DNA from: Trueperella bialowiezensis
Lineage (GTDB): Bacteria; Actinomycetota; Actinomycetes; Actinomycetales; Actinomycetaceae
Direction: 5' to 3'
DNA: 64,000 nucleotides
Assembly (NCBI RefSeq): GCF_900637955.1
Contig: NZ_LR134476.1
Span: forward strand, 372,001 to 436,000
Shown: positions 19,077 through 28,320 of the stretch, one piece after another
Numbering within the stretch: the first letter of the stretch is position 1
Layout of the letters: every line of letters starts with the position of its first letter
The notes under the pieces: model-generated
Told to the model about the DNA's origin: nothing
The model's input: the letters and a program-made list of their open reading frames with translations, nothing else
Database searches by the model: none
Program-made: the position numbers and the translations under genes

Positions 19077-19874
19077 ATGGAACCCGACGTGTTGTTCCGA
19101 ATCGTTGATGTTGTGGGCGTCATCGCCTACGGCGTGCTGGGCGCCAGTTATGCCCGCGCCCTGAACTATGACGTGATCGGCTATTTGTTCCTTGGCGTCA
19201 TCACCGCTCTTGGCGGCGGCATGATCCGTGACAGCCTGCTCGGCATCGGCTTTCCCGTGGCACTCACCGATCCGTGGTACCTCTCCGGTGCACTGGGCGC
19301 CGCCTTCGTTGCGTATCTGATTCCGATGGACGGCCCGTGGTGGCGCAGGTGGCTACTGCTCGCCGACGTGCTCGCACTCGGCTGCTGGTCCGCCACAGGA
19401 GCATCAAAGGGGCTCGCCGCTGGCCTCGCGCCCATTCCTTCCATGTTTCTCGGCGTCATCACCGCCACCGCAGGCGGCGTTATTCGCGACGTCGTCATCG
19501 GCCGACGCCCGGCAATCTTCGGCTCTAACCCCATGTACGCCTCGTTCGCGATCCTCGCCTCCGGGGTGATGGTCATCTTCCAAAAGAACGGCCTGTACGA
19601 AGAGGGTATGGCGCTTGCCATTTTGATCTGCCTCGTGTTCGGGCTTGCCGCCCAGAAGTTCAACTGGGTGCTCCCATCCCGCCCCCTGAACGTGCTCGAG
19701 ACCTCCACCCGGCAAATCCAGCATCACCACCGGCGCCTGCGCACGAGCCAAAAGCTCACGCGTAGCCAGCGGCGCAAATCCAAGGAGCGGCAAGCGAGCA
19801 GCAAACGGAAAAAGTCTGGCGCAGGGCACGAGTCCAACAACCAGCAAGACTCCGATAGCTCACACTCCGAATAG
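19077..19874 (+). CDS. TRIC family cation channel (UPF0126)
   Basis: A 265-residue membrane protein with seven hydrophobic segments arranged as two repeats, each with the family glycine motif: ALGGGMIRDSLLG near residue 45 and TAGGVIRDVVIGRRPAIF near residue 135. This is the prokaryotic trimeric intracellular cation channel family, thought to conduct K+ across the inner membrane. Residues 205-265 are an extra hydrophilic tail rich in Arg, Lys, Ser and Gln that most relatives lack. It has a very strong AGGAGGAAGGAG ribosome binding site and stands alone. Confidence 0.88.
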   Translation: MEPDVLFRIVDVVGVIAYGVLGASYARALNYDVIGYLFLGVITALGGGMIRDSLLGIGFPVALTDPWYLSGALGAAFVAYLIPMDGPWWRRWLLLADVLALGCWSATGASKGLAAGLAPIPSMFLGVITATAGGVIRDVVIGRRPAIFGSNPMYASFAILASGVMVIFQKNGLYEEGMALAILICLVFGLAAQKFNWVLPSRPLNVLETSTRQIQHHHRRLRTSQKLTRSQRRKSKERQASSKRKKSGAGHESNNQQDSDSSHSE

Positions 19875-19961
19875 TTCTCCACAGTCTGTCTCCTGTTCGC
19901 GTTACCCACAGCAAGCAGCCGTTCCGAACGCTGAAGAGTGGCTAGGTGGCAGGGTGAAGGC

Positions 19962-20504
19962 ATGAAGAAACTTGCCTTATCTGTTACCGCACTTGCTCTT
20001 GGCGCACTGGGAGTTGCAGCCGTCTACACCCCTGGCGCTCCGGCGCGCGTTCTCGATTCTCACCAAACCATCACCGTTATCACCGACCAGTCACGTGCGC
20101 CGGTGGACTACGACTGGCCCTCCGGGGCAGAAGTTCCCGTGTTGCGTCCGTTTTATATGGACGGCGCGAACTGGAATCCGGGCCATCGCGGGGTTGATCT
20201 TGCGCTCGACGCCGGGCAGTCCGTGTACGCTGCAGCCGACGGCACGGTTATTTACTCCGGTTGGCTCAATGATCGCCAGCTCGTGTCGATTGAACATGCC
20301 GATGGCATTCGTACCACCTACGAACCCCTCATACCGGCGGTTCGCCGCGGCCAGGACGTCACCCGGGGCGAGGTGATCGGCTATGTGGACGGAACGCACT
20401 GCGCTCCGTTGCCGTGTTTGCACTGGGGTGCCAAACGCGGATCAAGCGACTATATCGATCCGCTGACGTTATTACAGCGGGCGCCGATCCGGCTCCTCGA
20501 GTAG
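19962..20504 (+). CDS. Secreted M23-family peptidase-like protein
   Basis: A 180-residue exported protein: a signal peptide (MKKLALSVTALALGALGVAA) then an LytM-type M23 domain. The first metal-binding pair is in HRGVDLALDAG, and glycine-rich strands follow (VYAAADGTVIYSGW). The second metal motif, HxH in active enzymes, reads CLHWGAKRG, with Cys at the first position; actinobacterial proteins from this locus often have this form, so cell-wall endopeptidase activity is uncertain. The ATG at 19962 is chosen because it begins the signal peptide. An M23 gene near rpsB is a recurring actinobacterial arrangement. Confidence 0.83.
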   Translation: MKKLALSVTALALGALGVAAVYTPGAPARVLDSHQTITVITDQSRAPVDYDWPSGAEVPVLRPFYMDGANWNPGHRGVDLALDAGQSVYAAADGTVIYSGWLNDRQLVSIEHADGIRTTYEPLIPAVRRGQDVTRGEVIGYVDGTHCAPLPCLHWGAKRGSSDYIDPLTLLQRAPIRLLE

Positions 20505-20566
20505 AGCTCACGCCTGCGCCCGTGTCTGAGCACGCCAAGCCCACGTATGAGGATCTAGCGCGAGGT

Positions 20567-21463
20567 TTATGCGCGCGGATGAGCTTGCCCGAACGCGGCA
20601 CGTAACCGTTCGGCGCTCACGTGCGTATAGCGTTGGGTGGTGCCCAGCGAGGAATGACCAAGCACTTCTTGCACGCTTCTCAGATCCGAGCCGCCGTCCA
20701 ACAGGTGAGTGGCAGCTGAGTGGCGTAGCGCATGCGGCCCAATCTTGGGCACCCCGGCAAGCGCCGTCAGGTTATCCAACACAGTGCGAACAACCCGCGG
20801 ATTAATCCGTTTTCCGCGCGCACCAAGAAACAGTGCTCGGTGGTCATCAGTGATGAAGTCCTGGCGGGCTGTTAACCACTGCATGATCGCCTCCCGAGCT
20901 GGGCGGCCGTAGGGAACGATGCGCTCCTTATTACCCTTACCCAGTACCCGCATTGTGGAATCTGGGCGCAGATCCGCCACGTTCAACCCGACGAGCTCGC
21001 TGACTCGGATGGCCGACGCATACAGCAGCTCCAACATGGCCCAGTCGCGAACAGCGAGCCCGCCTTCCTCATTCGCTTTCTGTTCTGCTGTGGCGAGTAG
21101 GGTTTTAGCCTGCGCTTCAGTCAACACCTGCGGAAGCGTGGCATCTGCCCGCGGGGCTTTCAAGCGTTGCCCAGCATCAGCATCGGCATAGCCCGCCTTA
21201 TACAACCAAGCCGTGAAGTTCCGGATCGCAGACGAATGGCGAGCGACCGATGCGCGCGAATGGCCATCGAAAGAAGCCAGCCATAGCCGCAGATCATCTA
21301 ACTCGAGGTGCTTGAGCGAAGCGGTGACGTCGTCGGAGAACTCAGAAAGAAACTCGACCAGTGATCGCGCCTCGCTCACGTAAGCGGTGACGGTGTGCTC
21401 GGACAGACCTCTGCGCACAGCGAGCTCGTGGCCATATTCAGCAAGCACACGCTCAACACTCAT
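20567..21463 (-). CDS. xerC: Tyrosine recombinase XerC
   Basis: Site-specific recombinase that with XerD resolves chromosome dimers at dif. The N-terminal SAM-like domain occupies about residues 1-90. The catalytic residues are visible: Arg in SAIRVSELVGL, Lys in GKGNKERIVPYG, HALRHSAATHLL (HxxR), LGHSSLGTTQRYTHV (His and the nucleophile Tyr). Length 298 is normal. It overlaps the end of dprA by four bases. The location in a housekeeping operon rather than in an element supports XerC rather than a phage integrase. Confidence 0.92.
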   Translation of the reverse strand: MSVERVLAEYGHELAVRRGLSEHTVTAYVSEARSLVEFLSEFSDDVTASLKHLELDDLRLWLASFDGHSRASVARHSSAIRNFTAWLYKAGYADADAGQRLKAPRADATLPQVLTEAQAKTLLATAEQKANEEGGLAVRDWAMLELLYASAIRVSELVGLNVADLRPDSTMRVLGKGNKERIVPYGRPAREAIMQWLTARQDFITDDHRALFLGARGKRINPRVVRTVLDNLTALAGVPKIGPHALRHSAATHLLDGGSDLRSVQEVLGHSSLGTTQRYTHVSAERLRAAFGQAHPRA

Positions 21464-22566
21464 GCTTTGATTCTACTGCGCCGCCACCTGCCCCTGTTTT
21501 CTTCAACATGCCCGCCAAGCGTGAGCTTTCCTAGCGCGGTCAACGTTTCCGCAACGGTCAACCCTGCCACGGAAGCGATCGAATGCGCGTCGGCACTGTG
21601 GCTCACCGGCACGGCATCGAATGTGCGGGCCGTGCGCAGATCGAAATCGTCGGCTGCACCAAACGAAAAGAAATCGGCGGCCAACGTCGGTTGCACATCG
21701 AAAGGACCGACGAGTTCACGCAGGTGATCGGCGCTCGCGATCGCAGTCGCCCCGTTACGGAGCAGATCGATACACCCGTGAGATTGGATCGAGTCAATCT
21801 GACCCGGCACGGCGCCCACATCCCGACCTATTTTCATCGCATGCCGGGCAGTAGATAGCGCACCGGACCGCACTGGAGCTTCGACGACGAGCGTAGCTCG
21901 GGCTAACGCTGCAATAATCCGGTTGCGGGCCAAAAACCTGAACCGTTGCGGAGCAGCACCAATGGGAGATTCGGAGACGACGGCGCCCTCGCCGTCGAGC
22001 ACAGCTGCAAATAGTGCTTCGTGAGCGCGCGGATAAACCCGATCTGCTCCCCCGGCGGAAACAATCACCGTAGGTTTTTCCGCAAGAAGTGCGCCACCAT
22101 GGGCGGCCGCATCAATTCCGAACGCCCCACCAGAGACGACCGTGGTGGTATCCGAAATATCGCAGGCGAAATCCCGCGCAATACGTTTCCCATCCGCGGT
22201 TGCCGCCCGCGAGCCAACAATCGCTACTGCCGGGCGAGACGAGAGTACCTCCGGGTTGCCTTTCACCCACAGCAGGAGAGGCGTTTCAGCGCCGAGGTCG
22301 TTGATCTGTTCGGGCCACAGCTCATCTTCGGGGGCAAGAACGGTTATCCCAAGGGCGGCTAGCGACTTTTCCCGGAATGGACTGAGGCCGTCAAGCCTGT
22401 GCCGCCACCTCCGGGCCACCTGCTCTTCATCCGGTGTCAGCCCCTCTCCACTGCGGACGGCCTCAAGACTTGCAGCCGCTCCGAGCCGGGCGATCAGCCC
22501 ATGAGCGGCCTGATCTGCACCTTCAGTAATCCGCGACCACTCAATCCGCGCGAGCCTGTTATCCAT
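21460..22566 (-). CDS. dprA: DNA processing protein DprA/Smf
   Basis: Binds incoming single-stranded DNA and loads RecA during natural transformation. The Rossmann-like core is intact: AIVGSRAATADGKRIARDFA, VVSGGAFGIDAAAHGGAL, TVIVSAGGADRVYPRAHEAL. The last 60 residues form a winged-helix-like domain (SIASVAGLTVAETLTALGKLTLGG). 368 residues. The start overlaps the comM stop by one base, and its end overlaps xerC by four, so comM–dprA–xerC are coupled. Confidence 0.93.
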   Translation of the reverse strand: MDNRLARIEWSRITEGADQAAHGLIARLGAAASLEAVRSGEGLTPDEEQVARRWRHRLDGLSPFREKSLAALGITVLAPEDELWPEQINDLGAETPLLLWVKGNPEVLSSRPAVAIVGSRAATADGKRIARDFACDISDTTTVVSGGAFGIDAAAHGGALLAEKPTVIVSAGGADRVYPRAHEALFAAVLDGEGAVVSESPIGAAPQRFRFLARNRIIAALARATLVVEAPVRSGALSTARHAMKIGRDVGAVPGQIDSIQSHGCIDLLRNGATAIASADHLRELVGPFDVQPTLAADFFSFGAADDFDLRTARTFDAVPVSHSADAHSIASVAGLTVAETLTALGKLTLGGHVEENRGRWRRSRIKA

Positions 22567-24083
22567 CAGGCACCTCGTCTCAACGTAAACGCGAGCGCGA
22601 GGTCGTCGTCGCTCGGGTGCTCATGCCCAGCGAGATCGGCCACCGACCACGCTAAACGCAAAATCCTGTCAAATCCGCGTAACGACATATCCCCGCGAGC
22701 CATGGCCTCTTCGAAAACCGTTCGCGAACGCTCGGGCAGCGTGGTGTTAGCCCGTAGCCATTTCCCGGACACGTGCGCGTTGCAGTCGAAACCGCTGCCT
22801 TCCAACCTGTGGATTTGCCGCAAGCGTGCCTCGCTGACACGTTCGTGAACCTCGGCGCTCGTGATTGTTCCACCTCGGCGCAGATCTGCTTTCGACGGGC
22901 GGCGCACAATCGTTTGGATGTCGATCCGATCCCGTACCGGCCCGCCAAGCGAGGCTTGATACATGCGGTTGTCTCGCGAGGTACACGTGCACGAACTAGG
23001 CGCATCAAGAATGGCACCGCACCGACACGGATTAGCGGCCGCCACCAGTTGGAACCGGGCCGGAAACCGAACGGCGGCCTTGGCACGGGCGATGTCGATG
23101 TAGCCATCTTCCATCGGCTGGCGCAACGCCTGAATCACTCTGGGTGCGAACTCGGGGAACTCATCGCAAAACAGCACGCCCCTGTGCGCTAGTGTGATCG
23201 CACCCGGGCGAGCGATCCCCGATCCGCCACCGACCATCGCTGACGGCGACGCCGTATGATGCGGGGCTGCGAACGGTGGTTCTTGAGGGAGAACAGCTAG
23301 TTGCCGGCCAACAAGTGAGGATACCGCGGCAACTTCAAGCGCCGCTTCATCTGTAAGTCGAGGCAAGATTCCCGGCAGGCGCCGAGCCAGCATCGACTTA
23401 CCGACCCCTGGCGATCCGACCATGATCATGTGATGACCACCGGTAGCCGCGACTTCGAGAGCAGCGATAGCCGCTTCTTGGCCGTAGACGTCGGAAAGAT
23501 CAAGATCAGGCTCAGTTTCAACGTGGACGTCTGGGGCTGACTCCGGAACGCTCGGCATGGAAAATTCACACGGCGCCCCACACATGGAGCCCACCTCACC
23601 AAGGTGACGCACGGCGGCCACGTCGATGCCGTCAACAAGTTCAGCTTCGGCCCTATTTGCTACCGGCACGATTGCTCTGCCAACACCCTGCTCAGAGGCT
23701 GCAACGAGGGCCGGTAGCACTCCGCGCACCCCTCTGACAGAACCATCAAGTCCAAGCTCACCCATGACCGTCACACCAGGTGGGAGCCGAAACCCCATCG
23801 AACCGAGGATGGCGGCCGCAATCGCCAAATCAAAACCCGTACCGGATTTGGACACGTCAGCAGGCGAAAGGTTAACCGTCAACCGGCGGTTTGGCCACGG
23901 CAGCCCGATCGCATGAAAACCGGCCCGCAGACGTTCGCGTGCTTCGTTGACCGCCGCGTCCGGCAATCCCACAATCGTGAAGCTAGGCAGCCCGTTGAGT
24001 TGAACTGCCTCAACAAGGATGGGCACCGCGTCGAGTCCAAGCAGGCTGAGCGTGTGCGCTCGCCCTACAGTTCCCGCGCTCAT
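22566..24083 (-). CDS. comM: ComM/YifB family AAA+ ATPase (Mg-chelatase-like)
   Basis: Hexameric branch-migration helicase that extends donor DNA integration after transformation. The N-terminal Lon-like domain (GLPSFTIVGLPDAAVNEARERLRAG) is followed by the AAA+ core with Walker A GSPGVGKSMLARRLPGILP near residue 220, Walker B GVLFCDEFPEFA and the zinc-binding cysteines in ANPCRCG...SCTC. 505 residues. It overlaps yraN by four bases and dprA by one. Confidence 0.93.
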   Translation of the reverse strand: MSAGTVGRAHTLSLLGLDAVPILVEAVQLNGLPSFTIVGLPDAAVNEARERLRAGFHAIGLPWPNRRLTVNLSPADVSKSGTGFDLAIAAAILGSMGFRLPPGVTVMGELGLDGSVRGVRGVLPALVAASEQGVGRAIVPVANRAEAELVDGIDVAAVRHLGEVGSMCGAPCEFSMPSVPESAPDVHVETEPDLDLSDVYGQEAAIAALEVAATGGHHMIMVGSPGVGKSMLARRLPGILPRLTDEAALEVAAVSSLVGRQLAVLPQEPPFAAPHHTASPSAMVGGGSGIARPGAITLAHRGVLFCDEFPEFAPRVIQALRQPMEDGYIDIARAKAAVRFPARFQLVAAANPCRCGAILDAPSSCTCTSRDNRMYQASLGGPVRDRIDIQTIVRRPSKADLRRGGTITSAEVHERVSEARLRQIHRLEGSGFDCNAHVSGKWLRANTTLPERSRTVFEEAMARGDMSLRGFDRILRLAWSVADLAGHEHPSDDDLALAFTLRRGA

Positions 24084-24457
24084 GACGTCACGTCCGTCAC
24101 ATGGCTAATCGTGTGTAGCCCGTCGTCGCCCACGGCCACTGCGATCACGTCAACCGAAATCTCAGCCGCGAAGCTGCCTCGCTGCACCAGCCAGCTCAAC
24201 AGCAATCCGCGCAGCCGATTCACCTTCGCGTACGTGACGGATTCTTCCGCCGTGCCAGCTATCCGGGTGCGCCGAGTACGCACTTCAACGGCCACGATCG
24301 CCCCGCGCTGCGGGTCGAACGCCACAATATCGAGTTCGCCTCCGCGGGTGCGCCAATTACGTTCGAGAATCGCCCAGCCGGAATCCTTCAGATGTTTGAC
24401 CGCAAGGTTTTCACCCCACGCGCCCAACTCATTCTTCGTCATTTGTTCAATCGTCAT
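24080..24457 (-). CDS. YraN/UPF0102 family nuclease-like protein
   Basis: A 125-residue protein of the PD-(D/E)xK fold: GAWGENLAVKHLKDSGWAIL opens it and the catalytic-like pattern is RTRGGELDIVAFDPQ ... AIVAVEVRTR. The family is always near rnhB, comM and dprA but its activity is not established. The N-terminus (MTIEQMTKNEL) may in fact begin at the second Met. A 97-base gap separates it from the upstream DUF2469 gene; this gap holds the start of the yraN–comM–dprA–xerC group. Confidence 0.9.
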   Translation of the reverse strand: MTIEQMTKNELGAWGENLAVKHLKDSGWAILERNWRTRGGELDIVAFDPQRGAIVAVEVRTRRTRIAGTAEESVTYAKVNRLRGLLLSWLVQRGSFAAEISVDVIAVAVGDDGLHTISHVTDVTS

Positions 24458-24554
24458 GATGCGATCTCACCAAATCCGAAGAAGCGCTGGCACGGTTATC
24501 CCCCGCGCTTAGAAAAACGCTGCTTTTACTTGGGTGTGGAAAAGTATTCGACCT

Positions 24555-24866
24555 TTACTGGTTGCCGAGTTCGCGCGTCCTATCCGGCCGGTTGAGCTCT
24601 TCAACATTGACATCCTTGAACGTCACGATCCGCGCACCTCGAATAAAACGCGAGGCCCGGTAGATATCCCACACCCACGCGTCCGTCAACGTCACCTCAA
24701 AAAACACGTCGCCAGCCGAGGAGGCGCGCACTTTCACGTCCACGTCATTAGCCAAATAGAAACGCCGCTCCGTTTCCACTACGAATCTAAACCGGCTGGC
24801 CACCTCACGGTATTCGCGATACAGGGCAAGCTCCTGATTACTTTCGTATTCTTCCAGTTCGCTCAT
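24555..24866 (-). CDS. DUF2469 family protein
   Basis: A conserved actinobacterial protein of about 100 residues with no known activity. It starts MSELEEYESNQELALYREYR and has the typical aromatic-rich middle VVETERRFYLANDVDVKV and DAWVWDIYRASRF. The ATG at 24866 overlaps the rnhB stop by four bases (ATGA) and is preferred to an upstream in-frame Met at 24908. The lepB–rnhB–DUF2469 order is a signature of the phylum. Confidence 0.9.
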   Translation of the reverse strand: MSELEEYESNQELALYREYREVASRFRFVVETERRFYLANDVDVKVRASSAGDVFFEVTLTDAWVWDIYRASRFIRGARIVTFKDVNVEELNRPDRTRELGNQ

Positions 24867-25552
24867 GCGCGCCCTTCCGTTCCGTTGGTCAGCCCTGGTA
24901 GTTTCCACGACGTCCGATGTTGCGGACTAGCCCCCAGCGTTTGCAAGCCCTCAATGTGCCGCGGCGAGGAATATCCTTTGTTATGTTCCCAATCGTAACC
25001 CGGGTAGTGCCCGGCAAGCTCGACCATCCGCCTGTCGCGTGCCACCTTCGCCAGCACGGAAGCCGCAGCCACCACGGCACAGGTCGCATCCGCTTTCGTC
25101 TGCACGTGCACCGGCAACGCCGGAAGCTGCGGGCCCAGCGGCAGTTCGTGGCTCGTCCACCAGTCATGCGATCCGTCAAGAAGCACGCCCGCAATCGGAT
25201 AGTCCGCAAGCTGCGCCAGCGCGTCCGCGGCCGCCAACCTCAACGCTCCAATAATCCCAAATTCGTTCACAGCCTCCGGTTGGCCATGCCCCACAGCGGC
25301 AGCATCAGCCCAAGTCACGACGTCGTCGACGATAGCTTCCCGCGCCGCGGCACTCATCAATTTGGAATCTCGCAACCCTGCCGGGAACTGATCCGACGTC
25401 GTCTTTGATACGAGTACGATGCCAACGCTCGCCGGGCCGGCGAGGGCTCCCCTGCCCACTTCGTCAACACCGGCAAGATAAACCGGGCCGCTCACATGCT
25501 GCGCGGCTAAGGAAAGTAGCTCTTTTTCAAGAACGCGATCAGGCTCGATCAT
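24863..25552 (-). CDS. rnhB: Ribonuclease HII
   Basis: Removes ribonucleotides from DNA and RNA primers from hybrids. The acidic catalytic residues are in YLAGVDEVGRGALAGP (Asp-Glu near residue 29) and GVLLDGSHDW (third Asp), with a fourth in the segment near ATCAVVAAASVLAKVARD. The length of 229 residues is typical. It overlaps lepB by four bases and the DUF2469 gene by four. Confidence 0.97.
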   Translation of the reverse strand: MIEPDRVLEKELLSLAAQHVSGPVYLAGVDEVGRGALAGPASVGIVLVSKTTSDQFPAGLRDSKLMSAAAREAIVDDVVTWADAAAVGHGQPEAVNEFGIIGALRLAAADALAQLADYPIAGVLLDGSHDWWTSHELPLGPQLPALPVHVQTKADATCAVVAAASVLAKVARDRRMVELAGHYPGYDWEHNKGYSSPRHIEGLQTLGASPQHRTSWKLPGLTNGTEGRA

Positions 25553-26349
25553 GGAGCAGGATCAGGCACGTTTTCGAACACGTGAGTGGCAGACGGAATC
25601 GTGCCGAACCGATCGAACGGATAGACAGTCAACCACGCCCGCCCTTCAATGTTCGCAATAGGCACGAACCCAAAACCGGTGGCTTGGTGATGGAAACGAG
25701 CATCCTTCGATCGCGGGCGGTTATCCCCCAACACCCACACGTGCCCGGCAGGAACAGTCACATCAAACGTGCTGTGCGAGGCAGACACGCCCGGCTTCAA
25801 ATAGCTCTCCCGAATCGGCTGCCCGTTCACGGTCAGCAGCCCTTCGTCAGTGCAGCATGCCACGTGGTCTCCAGGCATACCAATGATTCGTTTCACCAAA
25901 TGATCGCCCACATTTTGCGGTACGAGCCCGATCGCCTCACCAATATTGATCAGCGCCTCTTGGAGCGCGTTACGTTCCGGCTCTGGAACATCATCCAGCC
26001 ACGATCCCGGATCCACGAACACGACGACGTCGCCCCGATTCAGATCGCCCTCACCATCGGCGAGCTTGTTCACCAAAATACGATCACCAGGAATCAGCGT
26101 GTCTTCCATCGACTCAGACGGAATAGCAAACGCTTGCGCAAAAAACGTTTTAATGATGACCGACAGCAACAGTGCCGCGGCGATCACCATACCGAACTCG
26201 AGAAAACCAGAGAAGAACTTCGACGAGTTGGTCTCAGCACTTGCTTCCTGTTCGACCGGCTCAGGCTCCACAGCAGGATTAGCTGCACGCGGATTTTCTG
26301 GCGGGTACGACGGCGGCATCGCTTGGCCATAGTTATCCTGCCCGTCCAT
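25549..26349 (-). CDS. lepB: Signal peptidase I
   Basis: Type I leader peptidase that cuts signal peptides outside the membrane. A hydrophilic, Pro/Glu-rich cytoplasmic tail of 45 residues precedes one membrane segment (FGMVIAAALLLSVIIKTFF). The catalytic serine is in AIPSESMEDTLIPGD and the general-base lysine in HLVKRIIGMPGD; the box E region GDNRPRSKDARF is present. An AAGGAAGG ribosome binding site precedes the ATG. It begins a group with rnhB and DUF2469, after the rplS terminator. Confidence 0.96.
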   Translation of the reverse strand: MDGQDNYGQAMPPSYPPENPRAANPAVEPEPVEQEASAETNSSKFFSGFLEFGMVIAAALLLSVIIKTFFAQAFAIPSESMEDTLIPGDRILVNKLADGEGDLNRGDVVVFVDPGSWLDDVPEPERNALQEALINIGEAIGLVPQNVGDHLVKRIIGMPGDHVACCTDEGLLTVNGQPIRESYLKPGVSASHSTFDVTVPAGHVWVLGDNRPRSKDARFHHQATGFGFVPIANIEGRAWLTVYPFDRFGTIPSATHVFENVPDPAP

Positions 26350-26440
26350 CGCACCTTCCTTTCGCGCTGAGACCTCTAGCCTACGGCATTAACCGGCCTG
26401 ATCGGTGATGTGATCAATTGTGTTGGCCACGTAAGCGAAA

Positions 26441-26458
26441 GGCGCCCCGAAGGGCGCC
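26441..26458 (-). terminator. rplS terminator with cUUCGg tetraloop
   Basis: Read on the minus strand, GGCGCCC–UUCG–GGGCGCC forms a seven-pair stem closed by the very stable cUUCGg tetraloop, followed by TTTCGC. It begins about 16 bases after the rplS stop. Confidence 0.8.
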
Positions 26459-26473
26459 CCGCTAAGAAAACTC

Positions 26474-26821
26474 TTAGTTTTCGCGCTTTTCGCGGATCTT
26501 CGCAGCCTTACCGTGGCGATCGCGCAAGTAGTAGAGCTTAGCGCGGCGCACGCGACCACGAGTGACAACCTCAATGGAATCCACGTTCGGCGAATGCAGC
26601 GGGAACGTACGCTCCACACCAACACCGAACGACGACTTACGCACCGTGAACGTAGCGTTCACAGAGTTGCCGCCGCGGCGGTTAATCACGACGCCCTGGA
26701 ACACCTGAATACGGCTCCGGGTACCTTCAACGACTTTCACGTTGACCTTGACCGTATCGCCCGCACGGAAATCCGGGCGTTCCACGAGGGAGGCTTCATT
26801 GATCTTGTCGAGAATATTCAT
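26474..26821 (-). CDS. rplS: 50S ribosomal protein L19
   Basis: Complete 115-residue L19 ([58 protein letters not shown]). The ATG at 26821 is preceded by GAGAAGAG. A 125-base leader separates it from trmD; it holds the palindrome CGGGCACTGCCCG (26864-26876). A short stable hairpin ends the transcript. Confidence 0.97.
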   Translation of the reverse strand: MNILDKINEASLVERPDFRAGDTVKVNVKVVEGTRSRIQVFQGVVINRRGGNSVNATFTVRKSSFGVGVERTFPLHSPNVDSIEVVTRGRVRRAKLYYLRDRHGKAAKIREKREN

Positions 26822-26946
26822 GTTCGTTCTCTTCTCACTCTGCACGCAGGTCAGAATGCTTTCCGGGCAGTGCCCGTCCGTTGTGATGTTCTTGCTGACG
26901 AGGTCGATCCCCTGCGGCGGATCCGATCCTCCATGTGCAAGCCCTA

Positions 26947-28320
26947 TTATTTTGGCATATTGGCGCGGATCGCCAAAGTCACATCCTTGTTGATCTGATC
27001 ACCAACTAAGAATTCGCGTTCGCCGACCACGGCGAATCCGGCACGCTTATACGCCCGGATCGCCCGCTTGTTTCCGGCGTTGGTGCCGAGCCACACGTAG
27101 GGTTCCGGCCCATCGGATGCCCGCCGGATCGCGGCGATTGTTTCGCCCATGAGCAAGTCAAATAGGCCGGTTCCTCGCCATGCCGGTTCGATATACATTT
27201 TCGACAGGTAGGCCAGTGGGCCGTTTCGTGGCACATCGAGCACGACGTCGACAGGGGCGTCCGGTTCCACCTCCCCTGGCCGCGGGATGATCGACAGGGA
27301 ATATCCGCCAATGTCACGGCCATCTCGGGCAACGAGCACGATATGGTTCGGATCGGCAATATAGTGCGCGAAATGTTTTTCGGTGAGGTTCTGATCGATG
27401 AAGGCCTGGATATCTTCGGTTTTCATTTCTGGTGGGCAGGCGTGCGGGAATAACCGGCCGGCGAGCTCGGCCACTGCGGTGGCTTCCTCCGGGCTTGCCT
27501 CTTCAACGACGACGTTGACCAGCTCATCACCCTGAACCAGCCAGCCAAGCTCGGCAAGTTTTGCCCGGTCCTTCTTGTCGAGCTGCTCGGCGTGCAAAGC
27601 TGCGATCATGTCCGGACGCCGCTGTGCGGTCCGCTCGAGCGCCTGGTCTCGCCGCCAGCGGGCAACCTTGCCGTGATCGCCCGAGGTGAGAACTTCCGGC
27701 ACCTGCAGCCCGCGGAAGTCTGTGGGCCTCGTATAGATCGGGTATTCAAGCAAGCCCTGCTCCCCGTGCGACTCCTCGCGCAGCGAATCGGGATTACCCA
27801 CCATGCCTGGCACAAGCCTAGCCACCGCTTCGACCAGCGCAATCGCCGCTACTTCGCCACCGTTGAGCACGAAGTCGCCCAGCGAATATTCGAAGACTTC
27901 CACGCCCTGCCCGCGGTAGTAATCCGCGACGCGCGCGTCGATCCCTTCGTAGCGTCCGCACGCAATAATGAGGTGATCCGTATCGGCGAGCTGCCAGCAG
28001 TCCGCTTGCGTCAATGGCTCTCCGGCCGGGGTCGGGATTGCGAGCACCACCTTCGACTGTTGTTGGTCACTACCTGGGGTTTCGCCGTCAGCCGCGCGTG
28101 CGACGTCGTCGATCGCCTTTGCCCACACGTCCGGCTTCATGACCATGCCGGCCCCGCCGCCAAACGGGGCGTCGTCAACGGTCCGGTGCACGTCGCTCGT
28201 CCAATCACGCAAGTCGTGTGCCTGCACCGCGATCAGCCCCCGCTCGCGTGCCTTACCCACAAGAGAAAGATCGAGCACCGAGAAAAACTCCGGGAAAACC
28301 GAAATGATGTCAAACCTCAT
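26947..28320 (-). CDS. trmD: tRNA (guanine-37-N1)-methyltransferase TrmD fused to a GNAT acetyltransferase domain
   Basis: Residues 1-265 are a full TrmD SPOUT methyltransferase that makes m1G37 and prevents +1 frameshifting: [42 protein letters not shown], then the knot region [19 protein letters not shown] and the C-terminal domain with [11 protein letters not shown]-like [18 protein letters not shown]. The normal protein stops near there. Here the frame continues without a stop for another 190 residues containing a GNAT domain: [23 protein letters not shown] (acetyl-CoA loop) and [21 protein letters not shown]. No frameshift or internal ribosome binding site is evident. It overlaps rimM by four bases. 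Function of the added domain unknown. Confidence 0.94.
   Translation of the reverse strand: MRFDIISVFPEFFSVLDLSLVGKARERGLIAVQAHDLRDWTSDVHRTVDDAPFGGGAGMVMKPDVWAKAIDDVARAADGETPGSDQQQSKVVLAIPTPAGEPLTQADCWQLADTDHLIIACGRYEGIDARVADYYRGQGVEVFEYSLGDFVLNGGEVAAIALVEAVARLVPGMVGNPDSLREESHGEQGLLEYPIYTRPTDFRGLQVPEVLTSGDHGKVARWRRDQALERTAQRRPDMIAALHAEQLDKKDRAKLAELGWLVQGDELVNVVVEEASPEEATAVAELAGRLFPHACPPEMKTEDIQAFIDQNLTEKHFAHYIADPNHIVLVARDGRDIGGYSLSIIPRPGEVEPDAPVDVVLDVPRNGPLAYLSKMYIEPAWRGTGLFDLLMGETIAAIRRASDGPEPYVWLGTNAGNKRAIRAYKRAGFAVVGEREFLVGDQINKDVTLAIRANMPK

Noticed and set aside
20567-21463. Phage or integron integrase
   Set aside because: The tyrosine recombinase is within the conserved comM–dprA–xerC housekeeping group, with no attachment site, tRNA or phage genes nearby.
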